A DNA stretch of 48,827 nucleotides, taken from contig JAHEKJ010000015.1 of NCBI GenBank assembly GCA_024638385.1, positions 1 through 48,827 on the forward strand, in the 5' to 3' direction. Origin of the DNA: Gammaproteobacteria bacterium (GTDB lineage Bacteria; Pseudomonadota; Gammaproteobacteria; GCA-001735895). The notes beneath the pieces were generated by a model. The model saw only the letters and a list, made by a program, of their open reading frames with translations, was not told where the DNA came from and did no database searches. Both the position numbers and the translations under genes were made by a program. Shown here piece by piece: positions 32,675 to 44,107 of the stretch (position 1 is its first letter; each line of letters opens with the position of its first letter).

Positions 32675-33673
32675 CTAGAGACCCGCGGCGAGCAGCAGCA
32701 CGCCGAGAATCCAGACCCACGGGCTGCTGCCTTCGTCGGCCTGTTGCGGAATCGTGACGTTGAACTGCTCGGCCTCGTCGGTGTCGAGGAAACCGAGCGG
32801 CACCGGCACGTCGCGCTCGAGCGTCAGCTTTTCGCTGGTGGCGGTGCCATACTCGCCCATCGCCATCAGGATCTGCACGTCTTCGTCGGTCGTCAGCGTG
32901 ATCGCGCCCTCGAGCACCGCCGCGTGCAACTTGGCCTCGCGGTCGTTGCGGCCGACGGTTTGCGTGCAGTCGTCGCCCTTGCAAAGCTTGATCAGGTAAT
33001 CGGTGCCACGAATGCCGATGGTCGCAAACCCGGTCTGGACCTGGTAGTTGGCGAGCGCGCTGGCGCCGATCGATCCCGTGATCTTGCGAAAGCCGCCGCG
33101 CAACAGGTCGAGGATACTGCTGCTTTCCTTGCCGTAGCCCGACGTGATCGTGTATTCGCTGACCTTGACGACCGAATCCGGCTTCAGGTGAATTTCGGCA
33201 CCGTCGTCCATGACGATCAGCAGCTGCGATTCGGCATCGGTCTCGAGACGGTCGCCCTCGAAGATTTGCGAGTTGATCTGCAGTTCCCCGAAGCGATCGT
33301 TGAGGTCGCGCGCGGTTGCGCGACCCTCGAGTCGCGCAACGTGGCCGACCTTGATCTTGCCCGCGATCTCTTCCGCGTAGACGCGCCTGATATCGACGAG
33401 CTTGAGCCGGGCGCCGTTGACCAGGCGATCCGAGTACGGATGGAACGAGGTGGGATTGGTTTCGATCAGTTTTTCACGGATCTGTGGCCACAGGTCCTTT
33501 TCCCTGGGATAAATTCGCGCAATGATCTCATCGATTGTCATGCCCGGAATGATTTTCAGGATGACCCGCGAGGACGGCACCAGTTCGACGGTCGCCTCGG
33601 CCGACGCCGCAGGCAACCAGGCTGCCGTGGATACAAACGTCAGAATCAGGGCAACAAGCAGGTTCTTGTTCAA
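32675..33673 (-). CDS. LysM-like/FecR domain envelope protein
   Basis: A 332-residue exported protein. A signal peptide spans about 1-25. Residues about 35-95 look LysM- or FimV-like (PGMTIDEIIARIYP, then a NPTSFHPYSDRLVNGARLKL segment). A FecR domain spans about 115-230 (LEGRATARDLN, GDRLETDAESQLLIVMDDGAE, and ATIGIRGTDYLI). A final hydrophobic segment near 315-332 may anchor it. Two cysteines in KLCKGDDCTQ could form a disulfide. The start is TTG overlapping the GAF stop by four bases (TTGA). FecR-LysM proteins often sit beside sensor cyclases. Confidence 0.82.
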   Translation of the reverse strand: MNKNLLVALILTFVSTAAWLPAASAEATVELVPSSRVILKIIPGMTIDEIIARIYPREKDLWPQIREKLIETNPTSFHPYSDRLVNGARLKLVDIRRVYAEEIAGKIKVGHVARLEGRATARDLNDRFGELQINSQIFEGDRLETDAESQLLIVMDDGAEIHLKPDSVVKVSEYTITSGYGKESSSILDLLRGGFRKITGSIGASALANYQVQTGFATIGIRGTDYLIKLCKGDDCTQTVGRNDREAKLHAAVLEGAITLTTDEDVQILMAMGEYGTATSEKLTLERDVPVPLGFLDTDEAEQFNVTIPQQADEGSSPWVWILGVLLLAAGL

Positions 33674-34296
33674 GAGACTTCACCTTCCATCGTCGTGATA
33701 TCCTCGGCCTGGCGCAGTGCCTGACTGACGAAACGCGCAGTGACCCTGAGGATCGCCAGATCGTTTTCGTCGAACACCTCGCTGTACCGGTTGTTTACCA
33801 CTTCGATTGCTCCATAAGTTTTGTCGTTGTCATACAACGGCGCGCACATGAGTGCGCTGGTATTGAAGCCGATAGCCTGATCGACCTCCGAGGACCATTG
33901 CGACGAGCGATGGACGTCCGTAACCAGCATCGCCTCGTGGGTCTCGACCACGTGCCCGACTATACCGGTGTCGATGCTGATTCGATGATCCAGCAACTGC
34001 TCCCGGGTTTCGCCGATTACCTCGGCGAAAACCAGTTCGCGGGTCGCGTCATCGACCAATACCAGCGAGCCGTTTTCCGAGTCGCAGGCGTGCAGGGCAA
34101 GCGCCAGAAAATCGTTGATCACGCGTTTCAGGTCGAAGTCCGCGCGCATCTCGCGCATGATTTCGTCCATCCGCTGCAGCGCACGAAACGCTTGTCGGTG
34201 GCGGATCAACTGCGTACCGAGCTTTTGATTTCGAGCCTTGAGCGCTTCGTTTTCGCGCCTCAGCATTTGTACGATATCGCGCCTATTTATACCCAT
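33670..34296 (-). CDS. GAF domain sensor protein
   Basis: A 208-residue cytoplasmic protein. Residues 1-45 are charged and helical (RRENEALKARNQKLGTQL), consistent with a coiled coil. A GAF domain follows (about 60-200; NGSLVLVDDATREL, GIVGHVVETHEAMLV, CAPLYDNDKTYGAIEVVN). No output domain follows, so it may act through a partner. The start at 34296 is used because upstream residues in frame are unconvincing. It overlaps the FecR gene by four bases, and the two should be co-translated. The ligand is unknown. Confidence 0.82.
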   Translation of the reverse strand: MGINRRDIVQMLRRENEALKARNQKLGTQLIRHRQAFRALQRMDEIMREMRADFDLKRVINDFLALALHACDSENGSLVLVDDATRELVFAEVIGETREQLLDHRISIDTGIVGHVVETHEAMLVTDVHRSSQWSSEVDQAIGFNTSALMCAPLYDNDKTYGAIEVVNNRYSEVFDENDLAILRVTARFVSQALRQAEDITTMEGEVS

Positions 34297-34444
34297 GTAC
34301 GCACCGCAGACTGGTATACAGTATAGTTGCAATCTCGCCGAAACCAGGGAATTACATCGCTTTTGAACGGCGGCACCGCGAAAAAAGTGAACTAGTTTAC
34401 CCGTCGAATGTGAAAAATTTTCGGCGGTTTTGCGCGCCAGTACC
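34297..34444. other. AT-rich intergenic region between GAF gene and apaH
   Basis: The region contains TATACT/TATACC boxes on the minus strand about 20-30 bases before the GAF start, a near-palindrome GTGAACTAGTTTAC at 34387-34400, and a GAAAAATTTTC palindrome just after it. These are plausible control sites for the GAF-FecR-ComFB run. apaH ends at 34445 and reads toward this region, so a terminator for it may also lie here. Confidence 0.4.
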
Positions 34445-35287
34445 TTAATCCGAGGGGTCGATTGGTCTACGCGTGTGGGAGTCGACGAAGAACCAGTCTT
34501 CGGACTCGTAATCGATTCGCAGGGCCACCAGGTGCCCGCCCCAGACCGCACCGCCGTCGAGTGCGAAGAAGCGCCCGTAGCAGCCGACCGGCAGCGTCGA
34601 CCAGTGCCCGAAATACACCCGGATCGCCGGATCCAGCGCCGCCTCCAGCTGAAACCAGGGCATCAGGCCCTTGCGCACGTACTGACGAGGCGGGCCGTTG
34701 GCGACGAAATCGAGCTTGTCGCCGGCGGCGAGATAGCGCATACGCGTGAAAATATTGGTGATGCAGCGAAGGCGCTTGCCGCCGGTCAGGTCATCCGACC
34801 ACCTCGCCGGCTTGTTGCCGTACATCTTGTTGAAGAACTTCTCAGGATTCTCCCCGCGCAAGACCGTTTCGACCTCGCCGGCGAGCCGTTGCGCCTGGCG
34901 CAGATCCCACCGCGGGTGGATGCCGGCGTGCACCAGCAGGGCCTTGTGTTTCCTGCTGTAATGCAGCAGCGGGCGCTGCAGCAACCAGCCTAGCAACGGG
35001 TCGCGGTCGTGGGCTTCGAGTACCGGGTAGAGCGACTCCGAGTTGCTGCTGCGATCGATGCCGTGGGCCAGTGCGAGCAGATGCAGGTCGTGATTGCCGA
35101 GCACGACTTTGGCGCTCTTGCCGAGCGACTTGACGAAGCGCAGGGTTTCGAGCGATTGCGGGCCGCGACTGACGAGGTCGCCGCAAAACCACAGCTTGTC
35201 GACGGCCGGGTCATAGCCGATCTTGTCGAGCAGGCGGCAGAGCTCGTCATAGCAGCCCTGCAGGTCTCCGATCGCGTAGATCGCCAC
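34445..35287 (-). CDS. apaH: Symmetrical bis(5'-nucleosyl)-tetraphosphatase
   Basis: A 280-residue metallophosphatase that cleaves diadenosine tetraphosphate to two ADP. The phosphoesterase motifs are clear: GDLQG (7-11), CGDLVSRGPQSL (35-46) and GNHD (64-67), with VHAGIHPRWD later. It follows apaG after 12 bases on the same strand, as in E. coli. Ap4A and capped-RNA turnover are the known roles of the family. Confidence 0.95.
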   Translation of the reverse strand: MAIYAIGDLQGCYDELCRLLDKIGYDPAVDKLWFCGDLVSRGPQSLETLRFVKSLGKSAKVVLGNHDLHLLALAHGIDRSSNSESLYPVLEAHDRDPLLGWLLQRPLLHYSRKHKALLVHAGIHPRWDLRQAQRLAGEVETVLRGENPEKFFNKMYGNKPARWSDDLTGGKRLRCITNIFTRMRYLAAGDKLDFVANGPPRQYVRKGLMPWFQLEAALDPAIRVYFGHWSTLPVGCYGRFFALDGGAVWGGHLVALRIDYESEDWFFVDSHTRRPIDPSD

Positions 35288-35299
35288 GGATGAGCGGGA

Positions 35300-35683
35300 T
35301 CAGTGCAATACGCGCGGCGTCGACAGGACGAACTCTTCGATCGGCGCGTCGAAGCGCGAGCCGTCCTCGGCCAGCATCTGGTAGCTGCCCCGCATCGTGC
35401 CGACCGAGGTTTCGAGCATCGTGCCCGAGGTGTAGACGAATTGCTCGCCGGGATTGAGTTCGGGCTGCTCGCCGACCACGCCGTCGCCACGAACTTCCTG
35501 CACCTTCTGGTTGGAATCGGTGATGATCCAGTGGCGTGTCAGCAACTTGGCACGCTGGTGGCCCTTGTTGCGGATCGTGATCGTGTAGGCGAAAACGAAA
35601 TAGTTCTGCTCCGGATTCGATTGCTCCTCGATATAACGGGTTTCGACGTCAACCTGAATCCGGTTCAATCCTGGTTCACTCAT
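35300..35683 (-). CDS. apaG: ApaG domain protein
   Basis: A 127-residue fibronectin-III-like single-domain protein. Family features are the YIEEQSNPEQNYFVFAYTIT strand block, KLLTRHWIITD and the VVGEQPELNPGEQFVYTSG segment. A precise biochemical role is not settled. It sits between thyA (33 bases) and apaH (12 bases). In the usual gammaproteobacterial order apaG follows rsmA, so its place here marks a rearrangement. Confidence 0.95.
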   Translation of the reverse strand: MSEPGLNRIQVDVETRYIEEQSNPEQNYFVFAYTITIRNKGHQRAKLLTRHWIITDSNQKVQEVRGDGVVGEQPELNPGEQFVYTSGTMLETSVGTMRGSYQMLAEDGSRFDAPIEEFVLSTPRVLH

Positions 35684-35716
35684 GAGTCTTCGATCCTGCC
35701 GGGCCTACGCGGCGCA

Positions 35717-36511
35717 TTATACCGCGACCGCGGCCTTGATGTGATCATGGCAGCGGTAATTGCGCAGTTCGAAATCCTCGAAGCGGAACTCGAATAGATC
35801 TTCGACCTCGGGATTGAGCACCATTTGCGGCAACGGGAAGGGCTCGCGCTCGAGCTGCAGCCTGGCCTGCGACAAATGATTGGTGTAGAGGTGGGCGTCG
35901 CCGAGCGTGTGCACGAAATCGCCGGGCTCGAGCCCGGTGACCTGCGCAACCATCATCAGCAGCAGCGAATAGGACGCGATATTGAACGGTACGCCGAGAA
36001 AGATATCGGCGCTGCGCTGGTAGAGCTGGCACGACAGGCGGCCGTTGCAGACGTAGAACTGGAAGAACGCGTGACACGGCGGCAGCGCCATCTTGTCGAT
36101 TTCGCCGACGTTCCACGCGCTGACGATCAGGCGCCGTGAGTCGGGATTGTCGCGGATTTCGTCGATTAGCCGGCGTATCTGGTCGACCGTGCGCCCGTCG
36201 GCGGTGCGCCACGAGCGCCACTGCGCGCCGTAGACCGGTCCCAGGTCGCCGTTATCGTCGGCCCATTCGTCCCAGATGCGCACCTTGTTGTCGCGCAGGT
36301 AGCCGATGTTGGTATCGCCGGCGAGAAACCACAGCAATTCGTGGATGATCGAGTGAACGTGCAGCTTCTTGGTCGTAACCAGCGGGAACCCCTGGTCGAG
36401 AGCGAAACGCATCTGGTGGCCGAAGACCGACAGGGTGCCGGTGCCGGTGCGATCCCGCTTCTCGTCGCCGTGCTCGAGCACGTGCGCCATCAAGTCAAGA
36501 TATTGCTGCAT
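35717..36511 (-). CDS. thyA: Thymidylate synthase
   Basis: A 264-residue enzyme that methylates dUMP to dTMP using methylenetetrahydrofolate, the same length as E. coli ThyA. The nucleophile Cys146 lies in PPCHAFFQF, and the [10 protein letters not shown] and [13 protein letters not shown] blocks are intact. The start overlaps lgt by 17 bases, and lgt-thyA is a conserved pair. Its product dihydrofolate is recycled by folA, encoded about 4 kb away. Confidence 0.96.
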   Translation of the reverse strand: MQQYLDLMAHVLEHGDEKRDRTGTGTLSVFGHQMRFALDQGFPLVTTKKLHVHSIIHELLWFLAGDTNIGYLRDNKVRIWDEWADDNGDLGPVYGAQWRSWRTADGRTVDQIRRLIDEIRDNPDSRRLIVSAWNVGEIDKMALPPCHAFFQFYVCNGRLSCQLYQRSADIFLGVPFNIASYSLLLMMVAQVTGLEPGDFVHTLGDAHLYTNHLSQARLQLEREPFPLPQMVLNPEVEDLFEFRFEDFELRNYRCHDHIKAAVAV

Positions 36512-37337
36512 ATTCGCCCTTGCGTCTGGCCACTACCAGCAGAACAAGGCCCACTATAATCATCGGCAGCGATAATACAATGCCGCGCGTCAGCCAGTCG
36601 GTGCCGAACAGGTAACCGAGGTGCGCGTCGGGCAGCCGGATGAATTCGACCGCGCTGCGAGCGGCCCCGTAGAGCACCAGGAACCACGCCGAAATCGACA
36701 TCACCGGGCGCGGTTTCGCCGACAGCCACCATAGAACGGCAAATAGCAGCAAGCCCTCGAGCAGCATTTCATAGAGCTGCGTCGGGTGGCGCGCGGCGAA
36801 ACACAGCGGCCCGGCGTAGTCGACGTAACGATCCGGCGGAAACTGCTCGCACGACAGCTTCACTGCCCACGGTACCTTGCCGGGCGCGCCCCACAGCTCG
36901 GCGTTGATGAAATTACCGAGGCGGCCGGCGGCGAGCCCGAGCGGCACCAACGGCGCGATGAAATCGGTCAACTGCCAGAAGCCGCAACCGAGCTTGCGCC
37001 GGTACCAGGCCATCGCGGCGAGCACCCCGAGGAAGCCGCCGTGAAACGACATGCCGCCTTCCCAGATCTTGAACAGGTAGAGCGGGTTCTGCGCGAACTC
37101 GCCGAAGTTGTAGAAAATCACCGAGCCGATGCGCCCGCCGAGCACGACGCCGAGGGCGCCGTAGAAGATCAGGTCGTCGACCTGCTCGGGCTCGACCGGG
37201 CTGTGCGCCTGCCGCGCGCGCAGCTTGCCGAGCCACCAGGCGGCGACAAAGGCGATCAGGTACATCAGACCGTACCAGTGGATCCGGACCGGGCCGAGGG
37301 CGATCGCGACCGGATCGATCGAGGGATAGGCGAACAT
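36495..37337 (-). CDS. lgt: Prolipoprotein diacylglyceryl transferase
   Basis: A 280-residue inner-membrane enzyme that transfers diacylglycerol from phosphatidylglycerol to the lipobox Cys, the first step of lipoprotein maturation. The Lgt signature [13 protein letters not shown] is present, along with [12 protein letters not shown] and [12 protein letters not shown]. About seven hydrophobic segments are visible. It lies upstream of and overlaps thyA. Confidence 0.95.
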   Translation of the reverse strand: MFAYPSIDPVAIALGPVRIHWYGLMYLIAFVAAWWLGKLRARQAHSPVEPEQVDDLIFYGALGVVLGGRIGSVIFYNFGEFAQNPLYLFKIWEGGMSFHGGFLGVLAAMAWYRRKLGCGFWQLTDFIAPLVPLGLAAGRLGNFINAELWGAPGKVPWAVKLSCEQFPPDRYVDYAGPLCFAARHPTQLYEMLLEGLLLFAVLWWLSAKPRPVMSISAWFLVLYGAARSAVEFIRLPDAHLGYLFGTDWLTRGIVLSLPMIIVGLVLLVVARRKGEYAAIS

Positions 37338-37425
37338 GGCGGGTTGTCGGGGCTAGTTTCTCAAGCGGGCGCGTCCGGGTGGTATTATGCCCGGATTCAC
37401 CCTCGATTGCAGGAGTCGAAGCGCG

Positions 37426-39486
<2,061 letters not shown>

Positions 39487-39669
39487 TATTGGTTCAGATC
39501 GGGTATCAATTTTTTCATCTCGCGACTCGATCGCGGGATCCAGGGGCGTTGGCACAATCCCGGCTCCGACTCCGACTCTGGAATCCAACGGTCCGGCGCT
39601 CCGGGTTGAGCCGCGGTATGACAGGTTGGTAAAAACCATTGCGCATTCTTACCGGGGGCGAAAAATCGG
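39487..39669. repeat. Intergenic region with two degenerate copies of the dispersed palindrome
   Basis: ATCTCGCGA (39517-39525), loop CTCGA, and TCGCGGGAT (39531-39539) form a hairpin with one imperfect pair. A second decayed copy, GTTGAGCCGCGGTATGACA, lies near 39603-39621. Both belong to the family seen at 3290. No gene is evident in the 183 bases between the convergent YyaL-type and dgkA genes. Confidence 0.6.
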
Positions 39670-40032
39670 TCAGAAGAACAGGATGAGGGCCCAGGTGACG
39701 GCCAGCAGCAGGATCGCGAGCGCGACCGCGGCGGAGCCCATGTCCTTGGCTCGGCCGGAGAGTTCGTGGCGTTCGCCGCCGATGCGGTCGACCGTCGCTT
39801 CGATCGCCGAGTTCAGGATTTCGACCAGCGGCAGCAGGATCGCGCTGCCGACCAGCAGGGCCTTCTCGACGCCGCCGTCGCCGAGGTAGAGTCCGAGCGG
39901 GACCAGCAGCAGGCAGGCCCAGATTTCCTGGCGGAAAGCTTCCTCGTGGGCATAGGCCGCGCGCAGGCCCTGCCACGAGTAAATCGTCGCATTGACGATG
40001 CGCATTAATCCGGAATGGCCGCTATCTGCCAA
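39670..40032 (-). CDS. dgkA: Diacylglycerol kinase
   Basis: A 120-residue integral membrane kinase with three hydrophobic segments that phosphorylates diacylglycerol, recycling lipid from osmoregulated-glucan and LPS modification. The active-site stretch EILNSAIEATVDRI, followed by E-x-H-x-x-S-x-RAKDMGSAAV, is intact. Length matches E. coli DgkA (121). It lies 48 bases after gcvH on the same strand but is unrelated in function. Confidence 0.95.
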   Translation of the reverse strand: MADSGHSGLMRIVNATIYSWQGLRAAYAHEEAFRQEIWACLLLVPLGLYLGDGGVEKALLVGSAILLPLVEILNSAIEATVDRIGGERHELSGRAKDMGSAAVALAILLLAVTWALILFF

Positions 40033-40080
40033 GATCGACTGCCGAAGCCGTAATGATAGCGGACCGCCGCGGTCGACGGG

Positions 40081-40463
40081 CTAGTCTTCCTCGATGGATT
40101 CGGCGTAGGCCTCGGCGTCGAGCAGGTCGCTGACCTCGTCGGGATCCTCCATCTTGACCCTGTACATCCAGCCGTCGCCGTAGGGATCGCTGTTGATGCG
40201 TTCGGGCGCACCTTCGAGATCCTCGTTGACCTCGACGACCTCGCCGCTGACCGGCGCGTAGGTGTCGGACGCAGCCTTGACCGACTCGATGACGCCGACC
40301 GAATCGCCCGCCGCGATCGCGCTGCCCTGCTCCGGCAACTCGACGTAGACCAGGTCACCCAGCGCTTCCTGGGCGTGATCGGTGATTCCGATCGTGGCCG
40401 TATCGCCCTCGACCAGCACCCACTCGTGCGTCGAAAGATACTTCAATTCAGCTGGTACATCGC

Positions 40464-40467
<4 letters not shown>
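40081..40467 (-). CDS. gcvH: Glycine cleavage system H protein
   Basis: A 128-residue lipoyl carrier of the glycine cleavage complex. The lipoylated Lys64 lies in ESVKAASD; the THEWV N-terminal pattern and the [13 protein letters not shown]-terminal strand are typical. Its ATG overlaps the gcvT stop by four bases. The P protein gene does not follow here and must be elsewhere. Confidence 0.96.
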
Positions 40468-41567
<1,100 letters not shown>

Positions 41568-41717
41568 GAATTGCGCTCCCCGGGGCGGCCGGCGCAACCG
41601 GCCTCGACGCAAAGGATAGTGGCAGTCGACGGCGAAGGGAAGGCCTATCGACAGGCAAGCCGCGCGCGTTTGACGAAAACCGGAAAAATCGGTTCGACGA
41701 AGAGCGATTCAATCCGG

Positions 41718-42902
41718 TCAGGTGAGATTTTCGGTGGCTTTCTGCATCAGCGATCGGCGAATCCACGGGCTGTTCGCGACCGCACGCATACCGAGGTCGC
41801 GCAACCCGGTCAGCGGTTGTTGCTCGAGGCCGTAAAGCCACTTGAGCCCGCCGAGGCCCCGGGTCGCGAGCCAGGTTTCGCTCTTGCGCGCGCGCTCGTA
41901 GCGCCTGAGCGCCTTGCGGGTCATCGAATCGGGACCGCCGGAGAGCAGTCCGGCGAGCGATTCGACGTCGCTGAAGCCGAGATTGACGCCCTGGCCGGCG
42001 AGCGGATGGACGCTGTGCGCGGCGTCGCCGATCAGCACGACGCGGTCTTCGACCCAGTTCGGGCAGCCGTGCCAGCCGAGCGCGAACGATAGCCTTTCGC
42101 TGGTGCCGATGATTTCGCCGAGACGATGCTCGAAAGCGGCGCCGAGCGCCGCGCAAAACGCCGCGTCGTCGGCTTCGGCGAGATCGGCGGCGAGCGCGTC
42201 ATCGCAGGACCAGACGATCGCGCTCTGGCCGTTGGCGAGCGGCAGGAACGCGAGCGGGCCGGTCGCGAGAAAGCGCTGGTAAGCGGTGTCGCGATGCGGC
42301 TCGCGGGTGTCGACATTGGCGACGAACGCGGTCTGGCCGTAACGCCCGGATTGCACGGCAATGCCGGCGAGCGCGCGCGTCGGCGAGCCTCGACCGTCGG
42401 CGGCGAGCAACAGGCCGGCTTCGAGCACGCGCCCCGATTCGAGGCGAATGGCGATGCCGGTATCGTCGTGCCCGGCGATCGCCGCGACCCGGTCGGGCTG
42501 GCACCACTCGATCGACGCCTGTTGACGGCAGGCGGCATACAGCGCGCGCTGCAGTTCGCGGTTCTCGACGATCGCGCCGAGGTCGCCGCGCGCGAGCTCG
42601 ACCGCGTCGAAACCGATGCGGGCGCCGCCGTGCTGGTGCCAGATCTCCATTTGTTCGTAGCTGCAGACCCGCGCCGGGTCGAGTCGCGACCAGACGCCGA
42701 GCGCTTCGAGCAGCGTGCGTGAGCGCGGGCTGATCGCCGACACGCGCAGGTCGTAGTCGGCAGCGGGCGTCGCCGCGTCGTCGGCCGGCGCGGCCCGTTC
42801 GATCAAAGCGATGCGAAAGCCGCACGCGGCGAGCGCCTGCGCGGCGCAGGCGCCGACCAGTCCGGCGCCGGCGATCGCGATATCGATGCGCGCCGCGCTC
42901 AC
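41718..42902 (-). CDS. ubiI: UbiH/UbiF/VisC-type FAD monooxygenase, probably UbiI
   Basis: A 394-residue flavoprotein hydroxylase of ubiquinone synthesis. The dinucleotide-binding AGAGLVGACAA lies at the N terminus and GDAAHSVHPLAGQGVNLGF near 290. Its place directly after ubiH, as in E. coli ubiH-ubiI, suggests the C5 hydroxylase UbiI. The start is GTG overlapping the ubiH stop by four bases. The regiospecificity of such hydroxylases varies between lineages, so the symbol is by position. Confidence 0.85.
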   Translation of the reverse strand: MSAARIDIAIAGAGLVGACAAQALAACGFRIALIERAAPADDAATPAADYDLRVSAISPRSRTLLEALGVWSRLDPARVCSYEQMEIWHQHGGARIGFDAVELARGDLGAIVENRELQRALYAACRQQASIEWCQPDRVAAIAGHDDTGIAIRLESGRVLEAGLLLAADGRGSPTRALAGIAVQSGRYGQTAFVANVDTREPHRDTAYQRFLATGPLAFLPLANGQSAIVWSCDDALAADLAEADDAAFCAALGAAFEHRLGEIIGTSERLSFALGWHGCPNWVEDRVVLIGDAAHSVHPLAGQGVNLGFSDVESLAGLLSGGPDSMTRKALRRYERARKSETWLATRGLGGLKWLYGLEQQPLTGLRDLGMRAVANSPWIRRSLMQKATENLT

Positions 42903-44107
42903 AGGCGTCCCCGCAACAGTCGGTTGCCGCCGAACGCGAGGCCCATGCCGGCGAAGGCGACCTGCGCCTTGAGCGCCGGCAGCAGGTCGAGCACGCCGAG
43001 CGCCGCGGCGCGCGCCGAATCGAGCAGCGGCAAATCGTTAGAGAACAGCGTCACGAGGCCGTCGCCGTAGCGAATCACGCGCCCGTGCTCGGCCGCCCGC
43101 GCGGCGGCATAGTCGACGCCGATTTGCTCGATGCCGGCTTCGTCGAGCGACTCGAGCGGCCGCTCGGCGAGAAGTTCGTAGAGACCCGCGATATCGCGCA
43201 ACGACAGGTTGAAGCTTTGCCCGGCGACCGGGTGCAACGCATTGGCGGCATTGCCGAGCAGCAGGCAGCGGCCAGCCGCGAGCGCCTCTGCCTGCACGCG
43301 CCTGAGCGGCAACGCGAAGCGGTCGCCGGCGCGTTCGATGCCGCCGAGGCGATAGCCGAAAGCGTCTTCGAGCGCGGCGCAGAAGCCGGCGTCGTCGAGC
43401 GCGGCGATTTCTTCCGCGGCCGCGGGCCGCAGCGTCCAGACGCAGGCGTAACGCTTGCCGCCTAGCGGCAGCAGCGCCAGCGGCCCCTGCGGCGTGAAGC
43501 GCTCGAACGCGTCGCGCGCGCGCGGTACGCCGACCTCGACATTGCAGACGATGACTGTCTGGCGGTAATCGATTTCGCGGTGACCGATGCCGAGCGCGGC
43601 GCGCGCCGGCGAATCGGCGCCGTCGGCGATCAGCGCGAGGTCGGCCTCGAGCGCCATGCGCTTGCGCTTGCGCCGGCAGCCGATTTCGACCTCGTCGCGC
43701 TGCGCGATGGCTTCGAAGCGGGCCTCGTCGAACAATTCGATTTGCGGCATCGCGTCGACCGCATCGATCAGGCAGCGGCCGAGCGCGTGGCTTTCGATCA
43801 CATAACCGAGCGCATCGAGACCGAGGTCGCGCGCGTGCAGCCGGGTCACGCCCCAGCGGCCGCGCGCCGAGATGTGAATGTGCTCGATCGGCGCCGCCTG
43901 CGCCGCGATCTCTGCCCAGAGTCCGAGCGCGCGGAAGACCTGCACGCTGCTCGTCGACAGCGCAATCGAGCGCGCGTTGAATCCGCTCGGCTTGGCTTCG
44001 CGCGGCTTGCCGGCCTCGACGATCGCGACCTCGCGCGCGCAGCCGGCGAGCGCCAGCGCGGCGCTGAGGCCCACCAGGCCGCCGCCGACGATTACGATGC
44101 TGCTCAT
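42899..44107 (-). CDS. ubiH: 2-octaprenyl-6-methoxyphenol hydroxylase
   Basis: A 402-residue FAD monooxygenase of the ubiquinone pathway. The FAD motif GGGLVGLSAALALAG lies at the start, and GNAANALHPVAGQSFNL, with GN in place of GD, matches UbiH specifically. The ATG overlaps the pepP stop by four bases. Together with ubiI it forms the same operon order as E. coli. Confidence 0.9.
   Translation of the reverse strand: MSSIVIVGGGLVGLSAALALAGCAREVAIVEAGKPREAKPSGFNARSIALSTSSVQVFRALGLWAEIAAQAAPIEHIHISARGRWGVTRLHARDLGLDALGYVIESHALGRCLIDAVDAMPQIELFDEARFEAIAQRDEVEIGCRRKRKRMALEADLALIADGADSPARAALGIGHREIDYRQTVIVCNVEVGVPRARDAFERFTPQGPLALLPLGGKRYACVWTLRPAAAEEIAALDDAGFCAALEDAFGYRLGGIERAGDRFALPLRRVQAEALAAGRCLLLGNAANALHPVAGQSFNLSLRDIAGLYELLAERPLESLDEAGIEQIGVDYAAARAAEHGRVIRYGDGLVTLFSNDLPLLDSARAAALGVLDLLPALKAQVAFAGMGLAFGGNRLLRGRL

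Noticed and set aside
41568..41717. Glycine riboswitch upstream of gcvT
   Set aside because: The conserved GGAGAG-type aptamer cores are not present in the minus-strand leader.
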